This document shows, one piece after another, positions 1-14,457 of a stretch of DNA of 64,000 nucleotides. The translations under genes and the position numbers were made by a program. The stretch covers positions 10,316,001 to 10,380,000 of the forward strand of contig NZ_NETK01000001.1 in assembly GCF_002343915.1 (NCBI RefSeq), given 5' to 3'. The notes under the pieces were generated by a model that saw nothing but the letters and a program-made list of their open reading frames with translations, searched no databases and was not told the origin of the DNA. Positions within the stretch are counted from its first letter, which is position 1. Every line of letters starts with the position of its first letter. The stretch comes from Nannocystis exedens (GTDB taxonomy: Bacteria; Myxococcota_A; Polyangia; Nannocystales; Nannocystaceae).

Positions 1-616
1 CCTACGACGAGATCATGGGGCTGCTCGACGTCGGCCTCGCCGGGGTCATCCGCGGCCAGCTGCTGATCTGCCTGGTCAACGGCGTGCTGACCTACATCGG
101 CCTCGTCATCTTCGACATCAAGTACAGCTTCCTGCTGGCGGTGGTGGCGGCGGCGTTCAGCCTGGTGCCGATCTTCGGCACCATCATCTCGTCGATCCCG
201 ATCCTGCTGGTCGCGCTGGTGTCGAACGAGAACGGGGTCGCGTTCGGGCCGCCGCTGCTGATGCTGGCGTGGATCGCCGGCATCCACCTGCTCGAGGCCA
301 ACGTGTTCAACCCGAAGATCATCGGCGACGCGGCGCACATGCACCCGGTCGTCGTGATCTTCGCGCTGCTGGCCGGTGAGCACGTGTACGGGCTAACCGG
401 GGCGCTGCTGGCGGCGCCGGTGGCGAGCATGCTGCAGACCCTGTTCCTGTTCGCGTTCCGCCGCTCGCGCTACCACCACGGGCCGAGCACGTCGGGCGAC
501 GTGGTGCCCGCGATGCAGTCGGTGACGACGTCGGTCGAGGCGTCGCGGGTGGCGGCCGACTCGGGCAGCTTCGTCGCGGCCGAGAGCGACGCGTCGGACC
601 GCTTCACCGGGCCGTG

Positions 617-617
<1 letters not shown>
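1..617 (+). CDS. AI-2E family transporter, C-terminal part (5' end outside window)
   Basis: The reading frame is open from base 3 and ends at the TGA at 615-617, leaving about 204 residues of a protein whose family is usually near 350. Successive hydrophobic segments around VPIFGTIISSIP, LLMLAWIAGIHLLE and VVVIFALLAGEHVYGLTGALLAAP are the conserved end of the AI-2E permease family (PF01594). These are inner-membrane proteins linked to autoinducer-2 export or Na+/H+ exchange in characterised members; the substrate here is unknown. The last 50 residues, after the final membrane segment, are soluble and poorly conserved. The stop overlaps the start of the next gene (TGATG), so the two are probably translated together. 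Confidence 0.85.
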
Positions 618-5791
<5,174 letters not shown>

Positions 5792-5973
5792 GCCGCCGGG
5801 CCTGCCAACCGGGTTGGCAAATCGCTGTGTCGCCGCCATCGACGTTGCGAGGCAGCCGGGCTTTATCCAGCGATCTCGCACTTGGCCCGTTGGTGTAAGT
5901 TTTGCAAAAATGCAACCGTGGTCGCAGACCCACGGGGCCCGCCGTGCGTCGCAGCCGCTCGGAGCTTCGATCC

Positions 5974-6405
5974 ATGATCTTCCGCGCCATCCTCGTTGTC
6001 GCCTTCGTCGCCCTGAGCGCCTGCAACACGCACCTGCCCACGCGCACCGACCGGCCGTTCACCGGGCAGTTCGGAATCTCGGTCCCGGTGCCTCCGCCGA
6101 GCCTCAAGGCGGCCCCGGTGCAGTACGTCGACGTGAAGGGCAACCTCGAGGTCGAGACGCCCATGGCCGACACGCGGATGTTCCTGTACGACCGCTCCGG
6201 GGCCCGCGGGTACTTCGTCTACGCCGACCCGTACGGCGAGTTCGAGTTCGACGCGGTCAAGCTCGACCTCACCGACAACTGCCTCGAGGTGTGGTTCGAA
6301 GAGCCAGGTCCCGAGGGACAGGTCAGCGAGCACCGCTTCTACGTCGCCGACATCGACGAGGACGACAAGTCGGTGGTGACGATGGAGCAGACCGACGAGT
6401 GCTGA
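5974..6405 (+). CDS. small lipoprotein, function unknown
   Basis: About 143 residues. The ATG at 5974 gives a clean signal sequence with the lipobox LSAC at residues 14-17; the longer frame from 5902 adds only Arg-rich non-conserved residues. The mature part is acidic with beta-strand-like pattern (YFVYADPYGEFEFDAVKLDLTDNCLEVWFEE). I do not recognise a family. Residues near 110-118 (PGPEGQVSE) come from a 14-bp repeat locus. It lies 180 bp after the kinase/activator gene and could be in its transcript, but it may have its own promoter. Confidence 0.7.
   Translation: MIFRAILVVAFVALSACNTHLPTRTDRPFTGQFGISVPVPPPSLKAAPVQYVDVKGNLEVETPMADTRMFLYDRSGARGYFVYADPYGEFEFDAVKLDLTDNCLEVWFEEPGPEGQVSEHRFYVADIDEDDKSVVTMEQTDEC
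6288..6329. repeat. 14-bp palindromic repeat in lipoprotein CDS
   Basis: Units at 6302 (agccaggtcccgag) and 6316 (ggacaggtcagcga) are clear; 6288 (ggtgtggttcgaag) is weaker. The frame is kept through the locus. Confidence 0.65.
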
Positions 6406-6452
6406 GCGAGGCGCGCCGAGCGTCGCGGCTCGGCGGGCGGACTGGCGACGAC

Positions 6453-6480
6453 CGGCCTGGTCGAAGGGACAGGTCGGAGC
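6453..6480. repeat. 14-bp palindromic repeat, intergenic pair
   Basis: Units are 6453 (cggcctggtcgaag) and 6467 (ggacaggtcggagc), in the gap between the lipoprotein stop and the convergent barrel gene. Confidence 0.6.
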
Positions 6481-6629
6481 GCGAGGCGGACGGTGACGAC
6501 TGCGCGAGCGACGAAGCGGTAAGTCGGCTCAAGAGATGGGCTTGCGCCGGCGCTCGCCAGGAGCCGCGCAGTTCGGCGTGCGGGCTGGCCGGAAGGGCAG
6601 GCGAAAGCGGCGGGGCCCGAAAGCACGAA

Positions 6630-6653
6630 GGCCCGTCAGCGTGCTGACGGGCC
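6630..6653 (-). terminator. hairpin terminator after the barrel gene
   Basis: A perfect 11-bp inverted repeat (ggcccgtcagc / gctgacgggcc, 2-nt loop, or 10 bp with a 4-nt loop) lies 29 bp beyond the stop of the minus-strand gene at 6682. No strong T-run follows, which is usual at this base composition. Confidence 0.6.
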
Positions 6654-6681
6654 CTGCGAGGACTCGACCGGAGCGGGCGGC

Positions 6682-7659
6682 TTACTGGGCCTTGACCGGC
6701 TTGCCGCCGACCTTGAGCTGCGAGCGCTTGGCCTTCGGCGGGAAGTAGAACGTGACGCCCAGCGAGAACATCACGTTGTGGTTCCAGTTGGCGTCCTGCC
6801 GGTCGACCTTCGGCGGAACGTCCGTCGTGGTCGCGTTGAGACCGGCCGCGTTGTTGTAGGTCATGATGTCGTGGACATCGAGGTTGAGCGAGGCGAAGTC
6901 GGCGAGGAAGATGTTGACGCCGCCGCCGAAGCTCGGACCGACCTTGATGCCGGTGTCCGCCTTGACCGGGTGCAGGTAACACTCGCGGTTGGTCTCGGTG
7001 CCCTGACGGCAGTAGGTCGTGGGGTCGTTCGGGTTGCTGGTGTCGAGGCCGAGCAGCTCGCTGGTCGACTTCTGGTTCGGGTAGTGACGCCCGAAGTTCG
7101 CCAGGCCGACGCCCGCGAACAGGTACATGTCGTACTCGGTGAAGATGCCCGAGAACAGGCCCAGCTTGCCGCTGAAGGGCTTGAACACGACGTCGAAGCT
7201 GGCCAGCCAGTTGTTGCGGGTGAGGCCCGACTGGAAGTCGTGGAGCAGCGGCGCGGGGCTGTTGAAGTCGGCCAGCGTCCGCTTCGGCGCGGCCTCGGGG
7301 TTCTCCGCCGAGTTCGGGTCGATGCCGCGGGGAAGGCCCCCGGCCTCGTCGTTGAGCGCCTTGAGCAGCTTCGCGTCGCGGTTGATCACGCCGTACGCGA
7401 ACTTCGCCTGGATGCCGATCCAGTCGGTGAAGTCGAAGTGGAGCTTGCCGCCGACGTAGCCCTTGTGGACGAAGGTCTGCGACAGGCTCATGCCGACGAA
7501 CGGCGTGATGCCGAAGCGAAGCTTGCGCAGCTCGAGCTTGCGGACGACCACCGGCTTGCCCTCGAGCGGGCTCTTCCGCTTGGCCTGCGCGGTGTCGGGA
7601 AGCAGCGTGATGGCGACCAGGGATGCCGCCAGAACAGTGAGCGATCGAATCCTGTGCAT
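6682..7659 (-). CDS. outer-membrane beta-barrel protein, myxobacterial type (paralogue 1)
   Basis: 325 residues. It has a signal peptide (MHRIRSLTVLAASLVAITLL, cleavage probably near DTAQA) and then alternating beta-strand sequence with aromatic strand ends, finishing SLGVTFYFPP. This matches the outer-membrane beta-barrel domain family common in Myxococcota (TIGR04565-like). The ligand or cargo is unknown; comparable proteins often accompany gliding or multiprotein envelope machineries. A ribosome site overlaps the 12-bp gap after the upstream paralogue, so the two genes form one operon. Confidence 0.8.
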   Translation of the reverse strand: MHRIRSLTVLAASLVAITLLPDTAQAKRKSPLEGKPVVVRKLELRKLRFGITPFVGMSLSQTFVHKGYVGGKLHFDFTDWIGIQAKFAYGVINRDAKLLKALNDEAGGLPRGIDPNSAENPEAAPKRTLADFNSPAPLLHDFQSGLTRNNWLASFDVVFKPFSGKLGLFSGIFTEYDMYLFAGVGLANFGRHYPNQKSTSELLGLDTSNPNDPTTYCRQGTETNRECYLHPVKADTGIKVGPSFGGGVNIFLADFASLNLDVHDIMTYNNAAGLNATTTDVPPKVDRQDANWNHNVMFSLGVTFYFPPKAKRSQLKVGGKPVKAQ

Positions 7660-7671
7660 GTCGAGGTGCTC

Positions 7672-8685
7672 TTAGCGGCGGGTGGTGTACTGGAAGGTGG
7701 TGGGGAAGTAGAAGCTGAGCCCCAGGAAGAAGACCACGTTGAAGGCGAGCTTCTTGACCGCGTTGTCCTTGGCAACGCCCGGGTCGTCGTACATCTCGAG
7801 CTGGTTCGGGCCCGGACCGCGCTCCGGCGGCTCGAGCTTGTCCTGGTAGATCCAGGTGCGGACGCCGAAGTTCACCGAGAGCCAGTCGACGCGCGGGCCG
7901 TAGAAGCGGGCGCCGATGGCGAAGTTGCCCTGGCCGGTGAGGTGGCGGAACGGCTCGTGGATGGCCTCGTACCGCGGAATCACCTGGGTCTGGATCGCGC
8001 CGCCGCCGACCTGGATGTACGACTCCCAGTGCATCAGCGCGCGGTTGAACACCGCGATCTTGCCGTAGAAGGGGTTGTACAGGAAGTTGACGCTGGCCTG
8101 CCACAGCGTCTTGTTCGCGGTCAGCAGCACGCTCTCCTGGAAGCGGATGTTGGTGTACCGCGAGGTCTTGTTGCCGAAGAAGGCCGTGCCCGTGATACCG
8201 ACCGCCATGCGGTTGGTGATCCAGTAGTTGAGCTCGGCGCCGACGGTGTAGTGGCGGACGAACGGGTCGTTGACCGTGATGCCGACCTGCGGCTGCAGCT
8301 CGAAGCGCTTCTTCTTCAGGAAGCGCTGGCGCTGCACCACGGTGATGAACGCCTTGTCCTGCTTCAACTGGTCGGCTTCGGAGGTCGCGCTGACCTTGCC
8401 GGCCTCGCCGGTGGGGGGTGCCTTGCCCTTGTTCTCGTCGCCGAACAGGTCGGTCGAGGCTCCGGCTTCACCGCCGGCCTTCGCCTCGCCCGCGGGCTTG
8501 GCCGGCGTGTCGCCCTCGGCCTCGTCGAGGACGATCGTGTCGTCGTCGGCCGGAGCCGCAGGTGCGGGAGCGGGAGTCGCAGCGGGTGCGGGTGCGGGTG
8601 CCGCGACGGCCGCGGCGGCGGTTCCAGGAGCAGTGAAGGCCCAGGCTGCCAGGAGAACAGCCGAGCCGGTCAAAGAACGTCGCAT
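7672..8685 (-). CDS. outer-membrane beta-barrel protein, myxobacterial type (paralogue 2)
   Basis: 337 residues from the ATG at 8685, which is preceded by the purine-rich ribosome site gaggtgag; the longer frame upstream is repetitive and not coding. A signal peptide is followed by an Ala/Pro-rich linker (about residues 25-75), a Lys/Asp-rich helix with FLKKKRFELQP, and a barrel domain ending GLSFYFPTTFQYTTRR. The C-terminal strand pattern is shared with the downstream paralogue. It is the first gene of the two-gene operon. Function is unknown beyond membership of the family. Confidence 0.8.
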   Translation of the reverse strand: MRRSLTGSAVLLAAWAFTAPGTAAAAVAAPAPAPAATPAPAPAAPADDDTIVLDEAEGDTPAKPAGEAKAGGEAGASTDLFGDENKGKAPPTGEAGKVSATSEADQLKQDKAFITVVQRQRFLKKKRFELQPQVGITVNDPFVRHYTVGAELNYWITNRMAVGITGTAFFGNKTSRYTNIRFQESVLLTANKTLWQASVNFLYNPFYGKIAVFNRALMHWESYIQVGGGAIQTQVIPRYEAIHEPFRHLTGQGNFAIGARFYGPRVDWLSVNFGVRTWIYQDKLEPPERGPGPNQLEMYDDPGVAKDNAVKKLAFNVVFFLGLSFYFPTTFQYTTRR

Positions 8686-9229
8686 GCTCACCTCAAGGTC
8701 GACTGGCACGTGGGTATCTCGGAGGTCAGGCCCGAGGGCCTGTGGAGAGGCCCTGCAGGGCCGGGGGAGGCAGGAATTCAAGTGGCCGGGAGGGCCGGGA
8801 ACTGGGGACTCAGGCCCGGAGGGCCGGGAAGTGAGTCGGCCCGAAGGGCCGGGAAACAAGCAGGCCCGAGGGCCGTGGGAATCAGAATCGCAGAGCTGGG
8901 GTAGGAAATCATCAGGCCCAGAGGGCACCCGACAACCGAAGCGATAGACACCGGTTTAGGGGTGTCGGACGGTATCACAGCCAACCACTAGGTCACAACA
9001 GGACAAGCGTTGTTTGATGCCGGGCGCTGTTTGGAGCAAAGGCACGCAGGGCGGTGCGTAGGCCCCAAGGCCGCCGAATTCGCAGGTGAGGCCCCGACAC
9101 GCCGCTGCCGGCCGTCCCGCGAGATTGCGGAAGACGATCTCCGCGGCAGGGGGTCGGCGACCCGTCACGACCTGGCGACCTCTACGGCGCTCAATTTCAA
9201 ACACGGCGCGGCATCGTAGAAAGTGCCAG
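8686..9229. other. 544-bp intergenic region upstream of the barrel operon
   Basis: This region holds the tandem GGCCC/GGGCC palindromes at 8727-8930 and then about 300 bp (8931-9229) in which I see no gene, RNA or clear promoter. It must contain the promoter of the barrel operon. The far end is the 3' flank of ftsY. Confidence 0.6.
8727..8930. repeat. tandem ~25-bp palindromic repeats (ggcccgagggcc family)
   Basis: Copies are centred on caggcccgagggcc, tggccgggagggccggga, caggcccggagggccggga and relatives. They start near 8727, 8748, 8783, 8811, 8836, 8861 and 8912, the later ones 25 bp apart. Each copy is a small hairpin. They are unrelated to the 14-bp family. Confidence 0.75.
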
Positions 9230-10420
9230 TCACGCCTTCGCGTCGTCGGGATCGCCGAACATGGCCTCGACGAAGGCGTCGGCGTCGAACGGGCGCAGGT
9301 CGTCGATCTTCTCGCCGATGCCGATGAAGCGGACCGGCACCCGCAGCTCGTCGCACACGCCGAGCACCACGCCGCCCTTGGCCGTACCGTCGAGCTTGGT
9401 CAGGACGAGGCCGGTGAAGTCCATCGTCTCCTTGAACAGGACCGCCTGGGCGAGCGCGTTCTGGCCGATGGTGGCGTCGAGCACGAGGAAGGTGTCGTGC
9501 GGGCCGCGGACCTCGGCCTCGCCGACGCCGCGGGCCCGCGCCAGCGCCTTGGCGCACGAGCGGCGGATCTTCTGCAACTCGTCCATCAGCTCCTTCTTGG
9601 TGTGGAGCCGGCCTGCGGTGTCGCAGAGGACGACGTCGAAGCCCTCGCGGGCGCCGCGGAAGATGCCGTCGTGGATCACGCTCGACGGGTCGGCGCCTTC
9701 CTTGCCGAGGTGGATCTCGCAGCCGACGCGGCGGGCCCAGATCTCGAGCTGCTCGCCGGCGGCGGCGCGGAAGGTGTCGCCCGCGACCAACAGGACGCGG
9801 CGCCCGGCGGCCTTGTGGAAGGCGGCCAGCTTGCCGAGCGTGGTGGTCTTGCCGACGCCGTTGACGCCGATCATCAGCAGCACGTACGGCGGCGGGTTCG
9901 GGCTGTAGTCGAGCGGAGCGGCCGGGACGGTGAGGATCTGCCGCGCCGCGGTGCGGATGACGGCCCACACCTTGTCGGCGTCGGCGACGTCGCTCTTGTC
10001 GAGGAGGTCGGTGACCTGGTCGAGCAGCTTCTGCGCCGCCTTGGCGCCGATGTCGGCGGTGAAGAGGACGCTCTCGACCTCGTCGCGCAGCTCGGCGCTG
10101 ACGCGCGGGCGGCCGCGGAACAGGCGCGCGAGCTTGGCGACGAAGCCGCCGCGGGTGCGCGCGAGGCCGGCGACGTAGCGCTCCTGTTCGGCGGCGCGGG
10201 CGAGCTCTTCCGGCGTGAGCGGGCGGACCGGGGCCTCGGCGCGGCGTCCGGGGGCACCGGGCGCGAGGGCGCGGTCCGACGGCGGCGCTTCGGTCGCCGG
10301 CAGCTCGGGCGGCGTCTTCCCCGGCGGGAGGGCGCGGCGACGCGCGTAGACGACGACGCCGCCGGTGACGACGAGTGCGCCGAGGATGGCGAGGAGCAGG
10401 TAGATCTCGGTCGAGGTCAT
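9230..10420 (-). CDS. ftsY: signal recognition particle receptor FtsY
   Basis: 396 residues from the ATG at 10420. An N-terminal membrane segment (YLLLAILGALVVTGGVVVYA) precedes a short Pro/Ala linker, the helical N domain, and the NG GTPase domain with GVNGVGKTTT (G1), DTFRAAAGEQL, DTAGR (G3) and TKLDGTAKGG (G4). FtsY docks ribosome-SRP complexes at the membrane for co-translational insertion and hydrolyses GTP with Ffh. A true N-terminal transmembrane segment instead of the long acidic A domain of E. coli is the form seen in several delta-proteobacteria. Divergent from smc with a 235-bp gap. Confidence 0.95.
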   Translation of the reverse strand: MTSTEIYLLLAILGALVVTGGVVVYARRRALPPGKTPPELPATEAPPSDRALAPGAPGRRAEAPVRPLTPEELARAAEQERYVAGLARTRGGFVAKLARLFRGRPRVSAELRDEVESVLFTADIGAKAAQKLLDQVTDLLDKSDVADADKVWAVIRTAARQILTVPAAPLDYSPNPPPYVLLMIGVNGVGKTTTLGKLAAFHKAAGRRVLLVAGDTFRAAAGEQLEIWARRVGCEIHLGKEGADPSSVIHDGIFRGAREGFDVVLCDTAGRLHTKKELMDELQKIRRSCAKALARARGVGEAEVRGPHDTFLVLDATIGQNALAQAVLFKETMDFTGLVLTKLDGTAKGGVVLGVCDELRVPVRFIGIGEKIDDLRPFDADAFVEAMFGDPDDAKA

Positions 10421-10655
10421 CGGCGACGGCCACTGCAGCGGTAGCACAGCCGCGGCCGATCCTGAAGGGTTCGGGCGTAGCTCCGCGAGATCTGCGAGAT
10501 CTCGGGGGCGCGGGCCGCGGGCGCCGGAGGGCCGGGGGCGGGCCGCGTCAGCGGACCCGGGATCGGCTCCGCGGGAGATCGTCACGGCGGGCTTTTCCGG
10601 GGCGGCGGGTGGTGCTATCTCGCGGACGCCAGCGTTTTTTTGCGCGCGCCGATCG

Positions 10656-13600
10656 ATGCGAATCAAGAAGATCGAGGTCAACGGGTTCAAGTCCTTCGCC
10701 GACCGCGAGGTCATCCACGTCGATGACCATGTGACGGCGATCCTGGGGCCCAACGGCTGCGGCAAGTCGAACGTCGTCGACGCGATGCGCTGGTGCCTCG
10801 GCGAGCAGCGGGCCAAGCACCTGCGCGGTCAGGGGATGGCCGACGTGATCTTCGCCGGCTGCTCGACGCGCGGCCCCGGCAACGCGGCCGAGGTGACGCT
10901 GACCTTCCAGAACAACGGGCAGGTCCCGGCGGCCTACCTCAACTTCGCCGAGATCGCGGTCACGCGCCGGCTGTTCCGCGACGGCACCAGCGAGTACCTC
11001 ATCAACAAGGTGCCGTGCCGCCTGCGCGACATCCAGGAGCTGATGGCCGGCACCGGCGCGGGCACGCGCGGCTACTCGATCATCGAGCAGGGCCAGGTCG
11101 GCCGCATCGTCAGCTCCAAGGCCGAGGAGCGGCGCTACATCATCGACGAGGCCGCCGGCATCACCCGCTTCAAGGCGCAGAAGCAGGCCGCCGAGAAGAA
11201 GATCGAGCAGACGCAGCAGAACCTGCTGCGCGTGTCCGACGTGCTGTCGGAGCTCGAGGCGCGGGTCGGCAACCTGCGGCGGCAGGCGCAGAAGGCCGAG
11301 CGCTACAAGCGCTACCGGGCCGAGCTGCGCGACCTCGACCTGTGGATCGCCAGCCACCGCTTCCTCGAGCTCGAGGCGACGCGCCGCGTGCTCGAGGCCC
11401 GGCGCAGCGAGCTCGGCGTCCAGGTCGACGACATGCGCGCGACGCTGGCGGCCGCCGACGCGCGCGGCGAGGCCCAGCGGACCGAGCTGCTGCAGCGCGA
11501 GCAGGAGCTGCGCGCGGCCCAGACAGCGGTGTTCGACCTCGACAACCGCATCAAGCTGGCCGAGAGCGAGGGCCAGTTCCGCCGGCGCGAGCAGGAGGGC
11601 GCGCGGCAGGCGGTCACGCAGGCGCGCGCCGAGGCGGCCGCGGCCGAGCGCTCGCTGACGGCGCTGCGCGGCGAGCTCGAGCAGGTCACGACCCAGCTCG
11701 CCGAGCTGCGCGCCGGCGCCGACGAGGGCCACGCCGAGGTGGCGGCCCGCCTGCAAGAAGAGCACGACGGCCTGGCGGCGCGCCTGCGCGGCGAGGTGTC
11801 CGAGTTCGAGCGCGGGCGCGCGCAGCTGAACCGCCTGCAGCAGCGCGAGGCGACCGCGTCGGCCCAGCTGCAGGCCCGCGCCGAGGGCCTGTCCGACCTC
11901 GAGCAGCGGATCGCGGCCCTGACCCAAGAGACAGAGCTGCTCGGGATCCAGCTCGAGCGCGACCGCGCCGACCTCGAGGTGGCCGAGGCCGCCCGCGAGG
12001 CCGCGGCCGAGCGGGTCGCGGCGCTGCAGGACCGCCGCGCCGCCGGCGACCGCGAGAAGCAGGCGCTCAAGGGCCAGATCAAGGCCGCCGAGCAGGCCCA
12101 CGACGCCGCCCGCGCCCAGCTGCAGCGCGTGCAGTCGCGGGTGCAGTCGCTCGAGGAGATCCAGAAGCGCTACCGCGGCTGCGCCAGCGGCGTGCAGACG
12201 GTCATCCAGAACCGCGAGGCGATCGGCGCCGAGGCCGGCGGGGCGATCCTCGGCATCCTCGCCGACCACCTGGCCGCGCCCGCCAAGTTCGAGGCGGCGC
12301 TGTCGGCGGTGCTCGGCGACCGCCTGCAGGGCGTGGTCGTCGACGGCGTGCGCGCCAGCGCGGCCGCGGTCGCGCTGCTCAAGGCCAAGCAGGAGGGCCG
12401 CACCTCGTTCCTGCCGCGCGAGTGCCGGCCGCGCCGCTCGGAGCATGGCTCCGAGGGCATGTCCGAGGAGACCGGCGCTTACGGCCCTGGCCTCGACGAC
12501 ATGCTCCAACGGCCAGGCGTGGTCGGTCGCCTGGTGGACGCGATCGAGGTGCCCGGCGAGCTGCGGCCGCTGGCGCGGGCGCTGCTCGGCGACACGGTGG
12601 TGGTCGAAGACCTGCCGCAGGCGCTCGAGCTGTGGCAGGCCGGGGCGACCGCGCCGCTGGTGACGCTGGCCGGCGACCGCGTCGAGCCCTCGGGGGTGGT
12701 GATCGGCGGCTCGGCCCAGGGGCTCGACTCGGCGCTGCTGCAGCAGAAGCGGGAGATCCGCGAGCTGCACGAGCAGGTGACCGCGCGCGAGGCCGAGGTC
12801 GCGGCGGCGTACGAGCAGGTCCAGGTGCTGGTCGAGCGCCAGAGCCAGCTCGAGGCCGAGCGCGAGATGAGCGAGGCGGAGCTGCTCGAGTCGGAGAAGG
12901 TCCGGCTGTCGCGCGTGCAGGAGGTCAGCCGCCTGCAGCGGGAGATCCAGCAGCTCGGCCAGCGCATCGAGCAGCTGACGCGCGAGCGGGGCAAGCTGCA
13001 GGCGTCGCTCGGCGGCCGCGAGGAGGAGCGGGCGCGCCTGACCGAGGAGCTGGCGCAGGTGCGGGAGGAGCTGCCGGGGCTGCAGCAGACGATCGTCGAC
13101 GCCGAGGCGCGCATCGAGATGCTGCGCGAGCAGCAGGCGCAGGTGTCGGAGATGCTGACCGAGGCGAAGGTGGCGCTGGCGCGCTTCCAGCAGCAGCTCG
13201 GGGCGCTGACCGCCGCCGAGGCCCGCCTGTCGCGCCAGGTCGCCGCCGAGGACGAGCGCCTGCAGCGGCTCGGACAGGCGCAAGTCGAGGGCGAGGCCAA
13301 GATCGCGGCGCTCGAGGAGGCGCTGCAGGCCGCCGAGGCCGAGCGCGAGCAGCAGCTCGAGGCCCACCGCGCCGCGACCGCGACGCTGCAGGCCGCGCGC
13401 GAGGCCCACGACGCGGTCCGCCTGGCGACGGACGAGCTCGACCTGTCGGTCCGCAAGCTGCGCAACGGGCTCGACGAGCAGCGCGAGCGCCTGGCCGAGG
13501 TCGAGAGCGTGCTCAAGGAGCAGCGCATGGAGGCGCAGCACCTGTGCGCCGACATCCGCGAGCGCTTCGACGCCGAGCTCGAGCTGTCGCTGTGCGACTT

Positions 13601-14288
13601 CCACGACCGGCCGCTGGCCGGGCCCGACTCGGCGGCGCGCCAGCAGGAGCTCAAGCGCGTGCTGGCGCGCATGGGCGAGGTCAACCTGACGGCGATCGAG
13701 GAGTTCGAGGAGGTCTCGAGCCGCTGCGAGTACCTGTCGACGCAGAAGCGCGACCTCGAGTCGGCGATCTCCCAGCTCCAGGAGGCGATCGACAAGATCA
13801 ACAAGACCACGCGCGAGCGCTTCCTCGAGACGTTCCGCGAGATCAACGAGAAGTTCCAGCAGGTGTTCCCGCGCCTGTTCAACGGCGGCCAGGCCCAGCT
13901 CAAGCTGACCGACGCCAGCGACCTGCTCGGCACCGGCGTCGAGATCCAGGCCCAGCCGCCCGGCAAGCAGGTCCGCAGCCTCGAGCTGCTGTCCGGCGGC
14001 GAGAAGGCGCTCACCGCGGTCAGCCTGATCTTCGCCATCTTCCTGATCAAGCCGAGCCCGTTCTGCCTCCTCGACGAGGTCGACGCGCCGCTCGACGAGG
14101 CCAACGTCGGCCGCTTCGGCGCGATGGTCCAGGAGATGGCGCAGAACACCCAGTTCATCATCATCACCCACAACAAGCGGACGATGGAGATCGCCGACCG
14201 CCTCTACGGGGTGACGATGGAGACCCGGGGGGTGTCCAAGCTCGTCAGCGTCAACATCAAGCGCGCAGTCGAGATGGCGGTGGCCTGA
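10656..14288 (+). CDS. smc: chromosome segregation protein SMC
   Basis: 1210 residues. It has N-terminal Walker A GPNGCGKSN near residue 32, two long coiled coils, a hinge near 510-660, the signature LSGGEKAL near 1113 and Walker B CLLDEVDAPLD near 1137. The homodimer compacts and aligns sister chromosomes with ScpA/ScpB (not seen in this window). Within the hinge, after TSFLP, 42 nt of 14-bp repeat encode residues 596-609 (EHGSEGMSEETGAY). This is a loop where family members vary in length, so the insertion is likely tolerated. The last codons and stop fall at the start of the downstream repeat array. Confidence 0.97.
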   Translation: MRIKKIEVNGFKSFADREVIHVDDHVTAILGPNGCGKSNVVDAMRWCLGEQRAKHLRGQGMADVIFAGCSTRGPGNAAEVTLTFQNNGQVPAAYLNFAEIAVTRRLFRDGTSEYLINKVPCRLRDIQELMAGTGAGTRGYSIIEQGQVGRIVSSKAEERRYIIDEAAGITRFKAQKQAAEKKIEQTQQNLLRVSDVLSELEARVGNLRRQAQKAERYKRYRAELRDLDLWIASHRFLELEATRRVLEARRSELGVQVDDMRATLAAADARGEAQRTELLQREQELRAAQTAVFDLDNRIKLAESEGQFRRREQEGARQAVTQARAEAAAAERSLTALRGELEQVTTQLAELRAGADEGHAEVAARLQEEHDGLAARLRGEVSEFERGRAQLNRLQQREATASAQLQARAEGLSDLEQRIAALTQETELLGIQLERDRADLEVAEAAREAAAERVAALQDRRAAGDREKQALKGQIKAAEQAHDAARAQLQRVQSRVQSLEEIQKRYRGCASGVQTVIQNREAIGAEAGGAILGILADHLAAPAKFEAALSAVLGDRLQGVVVDGVRASAAAVALLKAKQEGRTSFLPRECRPRRSEHGSEGMSEETGAYGPGLDDMLQRPGVVGRLVDAIEVPGELRPLARALLGDTVVVEDLPQALELWQAGATAPLVTLAGDRVEPSGVVIGGSAQGLDSALLQQKREIRELHEQVTAREAEVAAAYEQVQVLVERQSQLEAEREMSEAELLESEKVRLSRVQEVSRLQREIQQLGQRIEQLTRERGKLQASLGGREEERARLTEELAQVREELPGLQQTIVDAEARIEMLREQQAQVSEMLTEAKVALARFQQQLGALTAAEARLSRQVAAEDERLQRLGQAQVEGEAKIAALEEALQAAEAEREQQLEAHRAATATLQAAREAHDAVRLATDELDLSVRKLRNGLDEQRERLAEVESVLKEQRMEAQHLCADIRERFDAELELSLCDFHDRPLAGPDSAARQQELKRVLARMGEVNLTAIEEFEEVSSRCEYLSTQKRDLESAISQLQEAIDKINKTTRERFLETFREINEKFQQVFPRLFNGGQAQLKLTDASDLLGTGVEIQAQPPGKQVRSLELLSGGEKALTAVSLIFAIFLIKPSPFCLLDEVDAPLDEANVGRFGAMVQEMAQNTQFIIITHNKRTMEIADRLYGVTMETRGVSKLVSVNIKRAVEMAVA
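12441..12482. repeat. 14-bp palindromic repeat, 3 units, in smc hinge
   Basis: Units are 12441 (gagcatggctccga), 12455 (gggcatgtccgagg) and 12469 (agaccggcgcttac). The total is exactly 42 nt, so the frame is kept. Confidence 0.8.
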
Positions 14289-14392
14289 GGCCGTGTGGGT
14301 GGCCTTGAGGGCATGTCCAGACGGGCATGTTCGAACGGGCATGTTCGAACATGCATGTCTCTGAGGGCATGCGGCATCGGACATGCGTGAGC
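14281..14392. repeat. 14-bp palindromic repeat array, 6 strong units after smc
   Basis: Strong units start at 14309, 14323, 14337, 14351, 14365 and 14379, each exactly 14 bp apart. Weaker in-phase units at 14281 and 14295 reach into the smc stop. The segment gcatgttcgaacatgc (14339-14354) is a perfect 16-nt palindrome. The array ends 65 bp before the SDR start. Confidence 0.9.
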
Positions 14393-14457
14393 GGCTTGTG
14401 GTCAGGCTCACGGCGGCGGCGGTGCCGCGTCGGGCGGAAACCGGGCATCGTCGCGGC

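Noticed and set aside
14323..14354. LexA/SOS-box-like palindrome around gcatgttcgaacatgc
   Set aside because: It is explained by adjacent repeat units in exact 14-bp phase. No DNA-repair gene follows.
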